Shown here piece by piece: positions 1 through 10,977 of a DNA stretch of 50,230 bases. Each line of letters opens with the position of its first letter. Positions within the stretch are counted from its first letter, which is position 1. A model generated the notes under the pieces. It had not been told where the DNA came from, searched no databases, and saw only the letters and a program-made list of their open reading frames with translations. The translations under genes were made by a program, and so were the position numbers. Source of the DNA: Dinochytrium kinnereticum (lineage: Eukaryota > Chytridiomycota > Chytridiomycetes > Chytridiales > Chytridiaceae). The stretch lies in contig JADGJT010000154.1 of the NCBI GenBank assembly GCA_027604005.1, forward strand, positions 1 through 50,230. Direction: 5' to 3'.

Positions 1-584
1 GGGTTTGGGAATCACTCGTTGATGGGCGGGAGCAAGCAATCCTTTTTGTGCTCTTTTCATGGCTTTACATTCATATTGTTCCTTGTTCGGGCTTAGTTCT
101 TTGGTAATGGCCTGTACATTGTTCCTTTCATAATGGAACCGTAAGAAGGAAACAGTCCCATCCTCTGGATTTTCTTTTTTCCTCACGCTTTTCAAAGTAT
201 TTTTTTTCCTTTTTTTGGGAAGCAAACTATAGCTCCGTAGATTTTACTGTTTCGAAAATAGATTAATAAGAAGAATTCATATATTTATGAGATATTTATC
301 TCGCGGATAATATTGCTGTTGTTTTTGACTGGTCTTGTAGAAGGGAAACAGATGCTGTTTCTAGGACAGTTCGTTCTTTCTTTTTTTCTGTTGTTAAAAG
401 GTCTTCCTCACCGCCAAGTTGTGATTATGAAATATAAAACGGTAGAGGTAACTAAAAAAAGAAATCTTAACAAGAAAGGAGCCAAATAAACAGATATTAT
501 TTAAAGAGAACATAAGGAGAAAAGCAATAGAGAATAGGCATTTGCAAAAAAATAAAACATTAAAAATAGGTTTAAATTGGACGT
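1..584. other. AT-rich intergenic / H2A 3' flank
   Basis: No gene is recognisable. The stretch is AT-rich with several T-runs and has no long open frame that looks coding. Because the H2A gene reads leftward and stops at its right edge, part of it should be the 3' UTR and polyadenylation region of that transcript. Confidence 0.5.
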
Positions 585-1428
585 TCAGGCCTTTCCACCG
601 CTCTTCCCCTTCCCACCCTTACCACCACTGGCCTTTACAACCTTCTCCTTCTCTTCAACTGACTTGCCTCCCTTCGTAGGGATAAGGACAGGATGAATGT
701 TGGGCAATACACCACCCTGCGAGATTGTGACGTTGTCAAGAAGACGGTTCAACTCCTCGTCGTTTCGGACGGCGAGTTGAAGGTGTCGGGGAACAATACG
801 AGTCTTGTTGTTGTCTCGGGCTGCGTTTCCTGCCAATTCGAGAATTTCGGCAGTCAAGTATTCAAGTACGGCAGCGAGGTAGATGGGCGCACCTGTTGTG
901 TTCATAACAGAGGAAGGGGTTGGCGAGTTGGTGAGGAGATGATATCAATGGGATTTATAACACGAAGGATATAAGATAAAATCGAGTTCACAGAGAATAC
1001 AAAGATCATACCAAATCCAACACGCTTAGAGTAGTTGCCATTCTTAAGAAATCGGGAGACACGACCTTTAGGGTCATAAGACTGATATTCACAGGTATCG
1101 TGCTAAATGTGCATGTTACTCACCGACGGGGAACTGGAGCCCTATGGTAAAAAGATAAGGTGTCAGTGTTTGCATACAAGGTTTTGCTGAAGAGCATGAG
1201 AAAGGAGTACAATGGGATAGGTATAGAAAAGGGGATAATCATATATAACACGTGTAATTAATAGGATTTACCAGCTCGAACGGACTTGCTCATGGTCTTG
1301 CCTCCAGACTTCCTGGGAGTGCGAGGGCCCTGGACAACGTTAGGGAAACTCTTAAAATATTAGCAAAAGTATACCCTGGGACGGCCGGTGCTCTTGAAGA
1401 GATCCTTGGCTTCCTTGGTGGTCTCCAT
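585..1428 (-). CDS. Histone H2A, five exons, extended N-terminus
   Basis: Core histone that dimerises with H2B in the nucleosome. Exons read leftward are 1428-1375, 1329-1272, 1141-1124 (only 18 nt), 1065-1012 and 892-585; the sum is 492 nt, giving 163 aa. Diagnostic pieces are [62 protein letters not shown] and [14 protein letters not shown], covering the whole histone fold. The N-terminal tail is longer than usual, with [15 protein letters not shown] before the basic region [19 protein letters not shown], and the C-terminal tail is Gly/Lys-rich ending SGGKA. No SQ(E/D) motif is present at the C-terminus. The ATG at 1428 follows directly on a good acceptor (CTACAG), so a further upstream exon or a 5'-UTR intron is possible; a start at the internal Met of MSKSVRAG is less likely. 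Identity as H2A is certain; the exact N-terminus is not. Confidence 0.93.
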
Positions 1429-2536
1429 CTGTAGGAGCAATGAGAAGAAAACTCGTTAAAGGAATCGCCCTCTTTCAGTTTTAAAGCTGCTCCTTGTCAT
1501 GTTCACATCTGCATAATTTGCAGAATGAAGCTGATTGACTGCGTGCTATGGTCTGGGCTCCAGCGGCTTGCCCCAAGGACTCCGACCGAACAATGCCCAC
1601 CAGTGAGATGGAGATCACGGCGACCCACGCCGACACGGGAGGGAACAAGCAGTTCAGCGAAGGAAGTTGCAATCCCACCATGGTACGGCTCTCCCTGAGC
1701 TTTGCTGGGGTCGACATATTTGCGGCTTGATTGCTTGTTGGCGGGTTGGAGAGTATTGAGGCAAGAGGTTTGGCAGAGACAAGTTGTGAATTTCTTTGTT
1801 GCAGCTGGAAAATTTCCGTGCCTCTGGAATGCTTGTGTGATAGTCTATCATTTGCTGCTACTTGGGATTTCGGGTTTTTTTAGTACTGATAAACAAGTGC
1901 TTATTATTTCAGTCGCATTGATACCGTAAGCTGTTCAGGGAAGAACGAGGATGAGGGTGGTTAATGGACCCCTCAATTGTTGGCGCAATTCAAAGGCTTC
2001 AAATGAAGTAAGAAAAAATGGAGCCCTCTTTGAAGATTCGAACGAAGGCTCTGATATCCTTAGCATAAAGAATGCTTCTGCTGAGATGCTTTATTATGTT
2101 TCTTGACTTTTCCCCTACATTTCTATTGTTGCTGTTCTTTTCTTGCATGTAAGCTCTTCTGTGGTTTTCTTTTTGGTTACGTTTCTTGCCCAGGAGCGTT
2201 AGCGCTGGTTACCGGAGCCGCTGACATCCCTGCGTTGCGGAAGTAATTTTCCTGATGGAGCAACGCCTTTCCCGTGATGTACCGAAGGGTGAATTGCATT
2301 CATCTTCTGATTACTGAGTTAAATACTTGTTGGGTAGAGATTGGCCAGCACCTATCATCCCCTCCTTTCTTTCTTTGCATGTTTTGACCTGACTTTCACT
2401 CAAGTTCCCCAAACTACAAAAAATAAAGTGGACGTGGGTGGACTATTAACGTATTAACGTAGTGGACAACTCCCGTGATTGATTTTCCAACCGGCTAAAC
2501 GTTTATTTAATTCTAAAAGTCTCTCTTCTAAAGAAC
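1429..2536. other. Divergent intergenic region between H2A and DECR
   Basis: Shared upstream region of H2A (-) and the dienoyl-CoA reductase gene (+). It contains a 78-codon open frame on the minus strand (1717-1481) with a short hydrophobic stretch, AWVAVISISLVGIV, but no family is recognisable. That frame may be chance or may contain an upstream exon of H2A. Otherwise nothing specific is seen. Confidence 0.4.
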
Positions 2537-4161
2537 ATGTCTACCCTCAGGATCGGCATCATTGACGGCGCTACAAAGGCAGAGACCACAGACGTGTTCC
2601 AGGTGGGTTCTGCTTGTCTGCATTCGGCGTCATGATGGCCATGCGATGTCTTTCCTGATCTGACACACACCGCCTGTGAACAGAGGGACTTGTTCAAGGG
2701 CAAGGTCGCTTTTGTGACTGGCGGTGGATCGGGCATATGCAAGGGGATGGCTGAGGCCCTGTCTCGTCATGGAGCCAAAGTAGCAATTGCTGGGCGTACC
2801 TTGACAAAGTTGCAGGGGGCCGCGGCTGAAATCACTGGAAGGACTGGTCTGTCTCTAGGCCTTTTTTTTGGCTTCATTGGATGCATTGATGGGACATTGG
2901 AGCCTTAACCGATCTTTAGGTAATGAGGTTTTGGCCGTTGCTGCTGATGTTCGATCGTACGAAAAGATCGAGGCGGCTATTAAGGAGGCTTACGCGAAGT
3001 TTGGAAGGATCGATTATTTGGGTAAGATACAACTGTTTCAACGTCTTTCGTTTCAATATCAACCATTTCGGCTATTGCGTTTCTAGTTGATTATGCTTAA
3101 CATCTTTTCTTTTCACAGTCTGTGGAGCTGCCGGAAATTTCCTTGCCCCCGCTGAGCAGCTCTCCTCAAACGCTTTCCGAACCGTCGTCGAAATTGACCT
3201 CATCGGTACCTTCAATACATGCAAAGCTGCTTTGCCATTCTTGAAGGAGACCAAGGGCTCAATCATCAACGTCACCGCTACCCTTCAGTATGCTGGAACG
3301 CCGTTGATGGTTTGTGGATAGACCCACACGCTCAATCATGCCTTTTTCAAATAACCTTTTTTCTCTATAGGCCCATGCTTGTGCGGCAAAGGCTGGCGTG
3401 GTAAGTTGAATGATGCAGTTTTTGGCATAATACTAATCGATTGTAGGATGCTTTAACTAAGTAATCTTTAATATTTCTTCAAACGCCTACTGATGCAATT
3501 GACTAAGGGTTCTTGCGATTGAATGGGGTCCTTTTGGTGAGTCTATAATCTATACAGCTTGCATATTTTAAATATCTAAATGGATTTTGCCGAAAGGTAT
3601 TCGGGTCAACGGGGTTGCGCCGGGGGTAAGGCCCTCGCTTTCCTCCTGATGAGTTAACATTTATTTTTCCTCCAACTAGCCTATTGATGATACCATTGGG
3701 ATGTAAGAATTATAGCTCTGGGGTGCTCTTTAATTTCCAAAAGGTCGAAATTGATGCCTGACGCTTTCAAGCAAGCTGCTGCCAAAAGCATTCCCTTACG
3801 AAGCTACGGTGGGATTGCCTTTTGTGTCCCAAATCTTCATCGATTCAATTTCCATGCCTTGTTTTTTATTCATTTGTTTTATGAAAAGCATCAGAATACT
3901 AAGAAAACAAAAACTTTTTTCTTTCTCCAGGAACTGTCAAGGACATTGAGCATGCCACTGTTTACCTCTTTTCCGAGGCTGGACGATGGTATTTGATTTC
4001 TGTCTTGCGGAAAGCATCATCTGACATAATGATTCAGGGTGACTGGTGCATTCTTTGTCATTGATGGTGGAGAGTGGATGACTGCCATCGGCGGAACAAC
4101 CAGCATATCGCCAGAAGAGCTTCTCAAGAAGAAGAAGGAGCACAGCGCATCCAAGCTATGA
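2537..4161 (+). CDS. Peroxisomal 2,4-dienoyl-CoA reductase (SDR family)
   Basis: Reduces 2,4-dienoyl-CoA with NADPH during beta-oxidation of unsaturated fatty acids. Twelve exons: 2537-2602, 2684-2846, 2920-3021, 3119-3309, 3371-3400, 3447-3460, 3508-3536, 3597-3625, 3680-3702, 3744-3808, 3931-3988 and 4038-4161, adding to 894 nt or 297 aa, a normal length for the family. The Rossmann motif is VAFVTGGGSGICKG, followed by VCGAAGNFLAP, INVTATLQYAG, the active-site lysine region AHACAAKAGVDALTK, LAIEWGPFGIRVNGVAPG and GAFFVIDGGEWM. The protein ends HSASKL, a canonical type-1 peroxisomal targeting signal, matching yeast Sps19 and animal DECR2 rather than the mitochondrial enzyme. The number of very short exons (14, 23, 29, 29 and 30 nt) is unusual. 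The stop lies only 65 bp before the ATG of the next gene. Confidence 0.94.
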
Positions 4162-4226
4162 GGTCGACTGTAATAAAGGGAATTGTCAGTTCGTCCGAAC
4201 AATCCGTCCATCAAACAAGAATAATA

Positions 4227-6538
4227 ATGTTGAGACGTTCCAAAGGTCCAGCGAAAACAACAGCAACCCCGTCAACAGATCAAGCATCCAGCAGCCATCT
4301 GATCGCATCAAGCTCAAACTCCAGAAATCCCTTTAATGCATCCACAAGCACTTCAGCTGCTGCAAATAGCATTGGCATATTCTCAAAGCTCAATAGCAGC
4401 ACCGGCATCGACCCATCAACACCTTCGCAAGCCTCAACTACATCCATCTCTGGAGCAGGGAAGAGCTTGGGATCAACCAATACTCTTCGACGTAACGCTA
4501 GATTGCAGACCCCAGCATCTTCTTTGGCCTCTTCAATCGTCCAAAGAACCCCACTTGCAAAGCCATTCGCCTCATCCAAACCCACAAATCAATTCGCCAC
4601 GCCACTCCCGAGTTCATATCGAGCAGCGGGTCAAATCTCCACAGCCAGCAAGTCTGCAGTGAAGAAATTGCCTACTCAACCCCCACCATTCCCACCGCCT
4701 GATCCAAACACACTCTCCGTTCATCGTATGCTATTTATTGATGACATTAAACAGGCTGCTTCGGAGCAAAAAACTATGCAGGAAGTGTACGAAGCTGCTA
4801 ATCGTCCTGGATCAAGGACTTTGGAGACACTGGCGCCTCGGAAAACCTTCCTCATGAGTGCGTCAGGCTCGCTTCAAGTCGGGGCTACCGACCTCTGTGT
4901 TGTGAAAGAGGGGGAGACGACCTCGCTTATGATACAGACATCGAACGGCGCTATGGAGTTGCTGAATGGTGATCAAAAGGTGGATTTATTTTGGATGGGT
5001 GACCCCGGGTTTTGGTTTCGTGCTGTGAAGGTTCTCGGGATTGTTGTTGAGATTGTAAAAGAGATTAGGGATGATGGAGTCGAGGAGATAGAGTACATAA
5101 CAATTGGTTAGTCGTTATTTGGATCTATATAGCGCCTTAATACTTTCACGTGCAGATGATTCTACCGGGGTCATCTTTGTCACGATGCCGCCAAACTTTG
5201 AAGAGCGAAAAATCTTTAGCGATGAGGAAATATCACTTGGATCAGTCGTTGACGTTCTTGGACGCCTAGTTAATAGCCCGAAAGGAAGATACATCGATGC
5301 CTACGCGTAATATCGGAATAACTTAATTCCTAATTTTTCTTACCAGTTTCACTAGCCTTATCCTCAAAGCAGACCCTCATGAAGAGATCGCCCGCATCGT
5401 GCGCATGCAAAAAATCTATCGCGAAACATATTTCCGCGGAACCTTTGAGCGTCTTAACGCCGCTGCTTCCATAACTACCACCGCCAAAAAGAAGTTCAAC
5501 GCTCCATTCCGATCACCTTTAATCCCGTCCAACTCTTCTCTATCCGGCCTCCCATCAAGAGGCGGGAAACCATTTGGCCCAATTCCTATTTCTCGACTGC
5601 CACATCCATCTGCATTTGGGCTGGTCCCATCTGAGGAAGGATTGAAGTCATTTCACACGATGGTTGAAAGGTCCCAGGAAGATATTAGAAGGGCCGGGGC
5701 AGGTAAAGGTGTTTTATTTGGTTCGCAAGCAAGCCAAGGTGCGAGGAACATGATGCCTCCACCTCCTCCAACATTGAATCGAAGTCATTCTTCAGACGCT
5801 TTCAAAACGCCCTCTAAAGCCACACCTAAGCAACATCCGGGAGGAGAAATTGAGGGCCTCACTCTCCACTCAACTGGTGGCAACTCATCCCACGCCACGC
5901 CATTCGCTCTCTCTCCCTTTAAACCCGAGGACGATGATCTCCTTCAATATAATCGGCCGGTTGACGATGACCCGCGTCAGGAACTTGGACCAGACAAGAA
6001 TGGCATGACGGAATTTGATGGACTTTCGGCTGAAGCCATGCTTATGGTATTAGATGAACCGTTTGACCCTGATGAGGATACAAGGATCGGAAAAATAGGG
6101 ACTCAAAGGGCCGAGATGGACTGTGGAGAAGGTGGGGCAGATATTTCGGCCGGAGCTGTGGAAGTGGAGGAGGATGAGTTTGGGTTTGATGATGATGGAT
6201 TTGATATGTTGATGTTGGATTCTTTGAGTGAGTTTCTATGAGTTCGGGGGTGTTTACTTTGACTACTTCCGTTTTTTTTTCATTAATGCTTATTTATCGA
6301 CAGACGAGACGGAGAACTCTATCAAGGAAGTTGAAGCCGTTATTCGAAAGCACACAAATGGTGTTGCAATGTCCAGCTTGAAAACCGAACTGAGCTTTGT
6401 TCCAAACATAGAAGTCATACTACAGAGGGTGAGCGACGTTATTCATTTGATTAATCAGTATTAAACTTACAAATATCGTCTTAGCTCTGCGAAAGTGGCG
6501 TGGTGTATACAAACAAAGGCCTTTACTTTCCTCTTTGA
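4227..6538 (+). CDS. STN1: STN1-like telomere-capping OB-fold protein
   Basis: Predicted CST-complex subunit, which binds telomeric single-stranded DNA and recruits DNA polymerase alpha-primase. Exons 4227-5106, 5156-5306, 5347-6227, 6304-6428 and 6485-6538 give 696 aa. After a Ser/Thr/Pro-rich N-terminus of about 160 residues comes an OB fold: FWFRAVKVLGIVVEIVKE, IEYITIDDSTGVIFVTMP, LGSVVDVLGRLVN and YIDAYAF. It is followed by ADPHEEIARIVRMQKIYRETYF, the helix typical of STN1/OBFC1 after the OB fold. A long low-complexity acidic linker leads to a C-terminal winged-helix-like segment (SIKEVEAVIRKHTNGVAMSSL to GVVYTNKGLYFPL). Human and yeast proteins share this OB plus winged-helix order but are shorter. 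RPA32 is the main alternative, but the DDSTG and RxYRExY pattern favours STN1. The reading frame stays open upstream into the previous gene, so the ATG at 4227 is chosen because it lies after that gene's stop. Confidence 0.78.
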
Positions 6539-6739
6539 ACGCGTTGCGACCCTAACAAGAGGTCCCCCAACAAGTCAAAAATAAGCATTCGTACTCTCAG
6601 TTTTGAACAATAAAAAAGTGGGGCCTTGTTATTCTCAGCCATATTTCAGCATTTGGCCGCATCGCTGACCAGAATAGTCCCTGCATGCACGGTTCATTCA
6701 CCCATCCGTTCCCTCCCCGGATTTGTCAATTACAAATCG

Positions 6740-8603
6740 ATGCAAAAAGGAATTCGACTTTCCCTCCTCTCAACCATCTGTCGTCGTCCCATCGCGCCTC
6801 TCAAACCGTTCATCGTCTCACCCAGCTTCTTCTCAACCTCACGTCGAACTATGTCCACCACCATGAATGCTGTTCTCTACCCTACCACCGGCGGCCCTGA
6901 AGTGATCACTTTTGGAACAGCCCCCAAGCCAGCGCCAAATGCTAATCAAGTGCTGGTTAAGAATATGTTTGTGGGGGTGAATTTCATTGACACCTACCAT
7001 CGATCGGGGCTCTATAAGGTGCCGTTGCCTTACATTCCTGGGAGGTGGGTTTTTATGTGTAGATTTGAGATGGTGCTTGAAGAGGATGTCCACAATTGCG
7101 GATAATCAGTGTCCGAGTTGATTGCTCCCAGTACTTCCCATGCGTGCTTAGTTATCTAAAGCTTAGCTATCTTCCTTTTTGCATACAGGGAAGCCTCTGG
7201 AATTGTTGAAGCTGTTGGTGAAGGGGTTAGTATTTGTTAGAAAGTTTTCTCCAGGTAGTCTTTGTCATGATCTGATCATCATTCACAGGTTCAGAAGTTC
7301 AAGGTTGGTGATCGCGTGGCCTATATGGCGGCGAACTGCTGCGCAGAGTATGCCGTTGCGCCTGAGGGTAAGTTGTAAAATATCTTTTAGCTAGTTGGCT
7401 ACTTTCCATAACTCGTGAATAGATTTTACCATTAAGCTCCCTGAGGCACTGTCATTCGAGCAAGGGGCTGCGCTTCTGCTACAAGGTTATTCTTTCACTC
7501 CTCGATCACTTTATCCCTTTTTTGATTTTACTAAGTTGGTTTGACATTTTTTCTCACTCGTTTTGCTTCCCTTTTTTCTTCGTTCGGTTTGCATCAAAGG
7601 CGCTACCGTCATGAGCTTGACCAAGATGGCTTACGAAGTCAAGAAAGGAGATTACGTTTTAATTCACGTGAGTTGAAGTTTCTTTTTGTTGGTTCTTTCA
7701 GAGTAGATTTGCCTCACAATATATCCCTTTTCTCTTAAATCACGGTGGCTTCGTTGTGAATATGTACATGTATAGGCCGCTGCAGGTGGAACGGGACTCC
7801 TTCTCACCCAGGTTTGCAAGCACGTAGGAGCGTATGTTATTGGTACAACTTCTACCCCCGAAAAGGCCAAGGTCGCGAAAGAGGCTGGTGAGAAACCGCC
7901 GTATTCTTCCCCCTCAGCCTCTGTTTCTCTTTTTTCAAAATCGTTTTCTTCCCTCTCAATCTCTGTTTCAAAATCAATTTTCTTGATTAACTCTTGGCTT
8001 TCCTTTCTTGCTCACCAAATTGATTTTTAAAAACCAGGCTGCGACGAAGTCATCCTTTACACAAGTCAAGATATCGTTACGGAAGTCAAACGCATCACCA
8101 ATAACCAAGGTGTCCACGTTGTCTACGACGGAGTTGGGAAAACAACTTTCGATGCTTCACTCGCATCTCTACGACGCCTCGGTACAATGGCTTCATTTGG
8201 AAATGCATCGGGGAAAGTCCAGGATGTAGATATCATGAAGCTCGTGCCTCGGGCTGTGAGGCTTATGAGGCCTTCGCTGTTTGAGTTGATGAAGGATCAG
8301 AAGGATTTCGATTTTCGTAAGTTTGCTTATCTTACTTTCTCTCCTGCACTTTCTCTAATAATGTTTCGTGTTCTGTTATGGTTTTTTTGTGGGTTTTGCT
8401 TGGGCATTAGTTGTTACACCGTTGTTGGAGATGGTAGCCAAGAATCAGCTGAAGCTTCATATTCACAAAGTCTACAATTTGAAGGACACTGCTTCTGCAC
8501 AGAAGGATCTCGAAGGTTTTTCCTTTTATTTTCATTTTTATTACTTGGTTCTGACCCTACTTCAGGACGCACCACGCTTGGTAAGCTCGTTTTGAAGCTT
8601 TGA
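6740..8603 (+). CDS. Zeta-crystallin-type NADPH:quinone oxidoreductase
   Basis: Medium-chain dehydrogenase/reductase without zinc that reduces quinones by one-electron transfer with NADPH (yeast Zta1, bacterial QorA). About nine exons with clean GT-AG junctions. Recognisable blocks are VLVKNMFVGVNFIDTYHRSG, EASGIVEAVGEGV, KVGDRVAYM, the nucleotide-binding segment VLIHAAAGGTGLLLTQVCK and VVYDGVGKTTFDASL; the C-terminus is GRTTLGKLVLKL. The first in-frame ATG gives MQKGIRLSLLSTICRRPIAP, rich in Arg, Ser and Leu and without acids, then FSTSRR: a convincing mitochondrial presequence. A second Met run (MSTTMNAVLYP) lies exactly where cytosolic homologues begin, so two isoforms are possible. The gene starts about 200 bp after the STN1-like gene on the same strand. 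Confidence 0.93.
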
Positions 8604-9362
8604 ATGAAATGATGGTGGCTTAACCGCACCCACGCGGCTTTGTCGCTTTCGCATTGCTCACACGCGTTCGTTGATATGACACTGCTTTTCGCAAAAAGTG
8701 CGTGACGCGAAAAAATAAAAGTAACAATGAGAAAACCCACCCCACAAGAAAGCAATGCGCGGAATCGGGTTTCTCTATCTTGTCGCTGCGGCTGATAAAG
8801 AAGAAAGGGACAAGCAGAAGCTCTATCTTTCTCTTTGCCGGCGAGAAAAGGCGGAGGCTCAAGTTGCGTGCGACGTTCGCAACAGCCTCCATTCCCAAAA
8901 AAAAAATGTCGCGTCCAACAGTAAGGGAGAAGGGGAAACAAAAAAACTGGCTTTCCTCTTCCTTTCCTCTCTCTTCCTTGCTGCTGGAGGTCGTGATCTT
9001 CACATGGAGGGTGTGGCCGTCATGTCCTGCCATGAAGTCCTTGATATAACTAAAGTGAACTTGAGGGACGTGGACTTTGACCAAAGGTGAGAACCTGGTC
9101 CTGTGAGGCTTGTGCCTATGCTTTATTCATAACTGCGTACTTCCTTTCTTCGTTCCGTTTGGCTTCGTTGATGCATCGAATTTCAGTTGCTTTACAGCAA
9201 TGAACTGATCAAAAGCTTCCGCTATATTCGCAATTAAGCGCCACCGCATCAACCCAAGTCCACAGGGGGACGGCGACATACGCATCTCAGCCCGCGTTTT
9301 TGGGACCTCGGATACCGAAAAAAAAGTCTCGACGGCCATCTGTTCTGGGTTTACACTGGACT
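8604..9362. other. Intergenic region, no clear gene
   Basis: Contains purine-rich and A-run sequence with open frames on both strands but no recognisable protein. A plus-strand frame ending at about 9090 is followed by GTGAGA, so an upstream non-coding or coding exon of the next gene could lie here; this cannot be settled from sequence. Confidence 0.4.
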
Positions 9363-10799
9363 ATGAAGGATACCGACTTACCCCGGGGACCCGGAACCTC
9401 CCAAGGCGTCTTTAGTGATATAATGGACGACGCTTACGAGCCTACGATCACTCCTCATCGATTAAGAGGTGCAGGACGGGGGAGGAATTCCGACGTTAAA
9501 GCATCCATTGACCTTGGCCAAAGACCTTTACCAAATGCCACAGCAAATGATTTACGATCATGGCTGGCAAAAGGCGGGGAAAGGATTCGTGCGTTGAGGT
9601 TTCCGAGGTTTCCTTCCATGAGTGTTAGGCATGGAAAGGATGGAGTAGGGAGGACTCCCCTGGCAATGGAAAGCAACGGGCAGGAGGCTGGGATGAGGAG
9701 ATCGGCGAGTATTGATACAGTGCGAGTGAACGCGGTTCCAGCGTTATCGTATTCATTGACCAGTTATGAGAAGAATACTAGGTTTGTTGAGGGCGACGAG
9801 GAGCAGCAGGAAGAGCCCATGGTTGGTTGGGGAGAAACGTCAAAGCGGTCTTCAAGACTTTTCCGGGTCCTCTCCCTGGACTTATCCCACTCCCGATTTT
9901 CACGGACCAGCTTCCTATCAACACCCTCCTCATCTATCTCCTCCCCTACGCGTCCCCAATGCCCATCAACCTTTATTTCTCCGGTAAATCGGGGGGAACC
10001 GCCCCTAGCTGACCCCTTACCTCCTGCCCTCCATCCAGCCTTCAACTTAGAAAGACCCGACTCAGCAACATCCATGGCTCCAAGCACATGTTGGGCTTCG
10101 GTCTCCCCCCACAATTTTAGCGTGGGGATTGAGACGAGGAAATCGTCAACACGTGGCTGGCCCAGCAGTTCCGGTGACGCTGGTGCGGAGGGATCGCGAC
10201 CGTCAAATGGGTCGTCGTCGAATAGTACGACTGCTTGTGGGAGTGAAGAGGAGACGATGGGGACGACGAATATTAAGGAATATGTTGTGGGGGTGCTAAA
10301 TCGAGTAAAGGGTCGACGTGGACGCAGGCTATCCAAGATTTGTGGATGTGGGAAGGAGAACGTATGTAGATCGCTTGTTGAGTCGTTAAAAGAGACGATT
10401 GGATCATCTAAAGAAGCAAAGGTACGCCGCTCAAATGAGCTCTCATGCCACCAAAAGAAAAAAGAATAACAACAACCAAAACAGGAATCAGTCGAGCTCT
10501 CTCTTCACCTGTCCAAGTTAACTGCGGAGGACTGGGAAATTCTCTCAACCTCACTTCAAGGACATATCAAGACTCTTGCGCAGTACCGCTGGTCTGCGGA
10601 GGAGGACAAGAGGCACGCCGACGCGATGATATCAATGGCCTTTCGTGCATTTCCAGAGGTACCTTGGGTAACTCTCCCTGAAAATGGGGGAGATGTGGGT
10701 GCTGGTGAGGAGTTTCGACGGGAGTTGGACGTGTCATCTGTAAAGGGGGTTCGTTGGTCATGTTCGGGCGATGGGTGGGGAGAGACGTCCGTCTTGTGA
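9363..10799 (+). CDS. Unrecognised Ser-rich protein, two exons
   Basis: I do not recognise a family. Exons 9363-10421 and 10485-10799 (intron GTACGC to ACAG) give 457 aa and keep frame across the junction. The N-terminal three quarters are low-complexity and rich in Ser, Arg, Pro and Gly, suggesting disorder. The more ordered part spans the splice site: NIKEYVVGVLNRVKGRRGRR, then SLVESLKETIGSS, then LSLHLSKLTAEDWEILSTSL and HIKTLAQYRWSAEEDKRHAD, which looks helical and amphipathic. No signal peptide or membrane span is seen. The frame is open upstream of the chosen ATG, so a 5' exon may be missing. The gene sits between the quinone reductase and SSL1 on the same strand, with no functional hint from the neighbours. 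Confidence 0.6.
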
Positions 10800-10977
10800 G
10801 AAGGGAGGATGTTGCAGTGACTTGAGATGGCAATTGGCCATCTATACGGATCCTTTGACTATGTGAACGATGTTGCTGGAAGCGTGAAGTAATTGTTGAT
10901 ATCAGTGCAAATAAATAAAACACTCACCTCCACTGATAGCATGGCCAACCTCTTGCCTTTCATCAATCGGACAAGAG

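Noticed and set aside
1481..1717. Minus-strand 78-codon frame with a hydrophobic stretch upstream of H2A
   Set aside because: No recognisable family and no support from splicing; it may only be leader sequence, or contain a small upstream exon of H2A.
2190..2330. Possible C/D box snoRNA (GTGATGT and CTGA)
   Set aside because: The C box is imperfect, no terminal stem or guide could be found, and short motifs like these are expected by chance.
8414..9090. Long open frames on both strands between the quinone reductase and the unrecognised gene
   Set aside because: They overlap each other and the last exon of the quinone reductase, have low-complexity composition and match nothing recognisable.
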